A DNA stretch of 64,000 nucleotides from Paraburkholderia mimosarum LMG 23256 = NBRC 106338 (GTDB lineage: Bacteria; Pseudomonadota; Gammaproteobacteria; Burkholderiales; Burkholderiaceae): NCBI RefSeq assembly GCF_000739815.1, contig NZ_BBJJ01000018.1:87041-151040 (forward strand), given 5' to 3'. The position numbers were made by a program, and so were the translations under genes. Position 1 is the stretch's first letter. Every line of letters starts with the position of its first letter. Of this stretch, positions 63,903 to 64,000 are shown in pieces. Below the pieces are notes generated by a model. That model was not told where the DNA came from, made no database searches, and saw nothing but the letters and a program-made list of their open reading frames with translations.

Positions 63903-64000
63903 TTACTCATCAAATGACTTGAGGACGTCCATTGAGACAATTTCGACATGGCCGTAGCACAAAGCGAGCGCGCCCTTCGATGCCATTTCCGTAACTGTTC
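63903..64000 (-). CDS. Possible C-terminal end of a gene running off the window
   Basis: The minus-strand frame, entering from the right edge, reads TVTEMASKGALALCYG then HVEIVSMDVLKSFDE and a TAA at 63903-63905. It is too short to identify, and the frame could be chance. Confidence 0.3.
   Translation of the reverse strand, partial: TVTEMASKGALALCYGHVEIVSMDVLKSFDE

Overview
The window is high-GC DNA from a member of the Burkholderiaceae, most likely Paraburkholderia, Burkholderia or a close relative. The signs are a DUF4148 exported protein, a Burkholderia-type porin, a full wsp surface-sensing operon, an MdtABC plus NodT-type outer membrane factor operon, and the codon bias. It reads as ordinary chromosome with a few rearranged spots. 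I see no rRNA, tRNA, CRISPR array or intact insertion sequence.

Layout. 1-2148: end of a ribose-type sugar ABC importer (ATPase tail, permease, binding protein). 2221-4158: GAF/PAS/GGDEF diguanylate cyclase. 4396-5487: PHB-depolymerase-type esterase. 5598-7137: ohr, a small exported protein and ohrR, with copies of one palindromic operator in front of ohr and ohrR. 7365-9751: DUF4148 protein and an HtrA-type protease. 9803-11969: an ECF sigma factor between two anti-sigma-like membrane proteins. 12234-21191: wspABCDEFR in the Pseudomonas order, ending in the diguanylate cyclase WspR. 21462-30049: quinate/shikimate catabolic island (TetR regulator, MFS carrier, shikimate dehydrogenase-like enzyme, type II dehydroquinase, divergent quiC, porin, PucR-like regulator). 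30074-35483: acyl-CoA ligase, methyltransferase and several small proteins. 35508-39853: AAA+ ATPase, VWA protein and membrane J-protein on one strand. 40068-41233: small protein and an amino-acid binding protein. 41747-51158: RND efflux operon. 51172-56979: PACE efflux protein, nitroreductase, YjbQ, dienelactone hydrolase-like protein, cupin, GST, DUF4410-type protein, HAD phosphatase and a small CxxC protein. 57042-61842: D-malate/tartrate dehydrogenase with its LysR, msrC, and a LysR divergent from pdxI. 62166-64000: small acidic protein, a candidate small RNA, a LysE-type exporter and a scrambled chemoreceptor pseudogene.

How the parts work together. Two c-di-GMP sources are present: the Wsp relay, in which surface contact activates a kinase that phosphorylates WspR, and the stand-alone GAF/PAS/GGDEF protein. 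The shikimate island should convert quinate or shikimate through dehydroquinate and dehydroshikimate to protocatechuate; a perfect 14-bp palindrome between aroQ and quiC is the natural TetR operator. Peroxide defence (ohr/ohrR, msrC) and efflux (MdtABC, PACE) form the stress layer.

The least explained items are: a promoter-terminator unit of about 60 nt at 62600-62660 that carries an exposed anti-Shine-Dalgarno sequence; the AAA+/VWA/J operon, whose VWA protein has lost the first metal-site Asp; the sigma factor with two anti-sigma-like partners; and substitutions at key sites of WspR (I-site Arg to Gln) and of the HtrA protein (oxyanion Gly to Asp).
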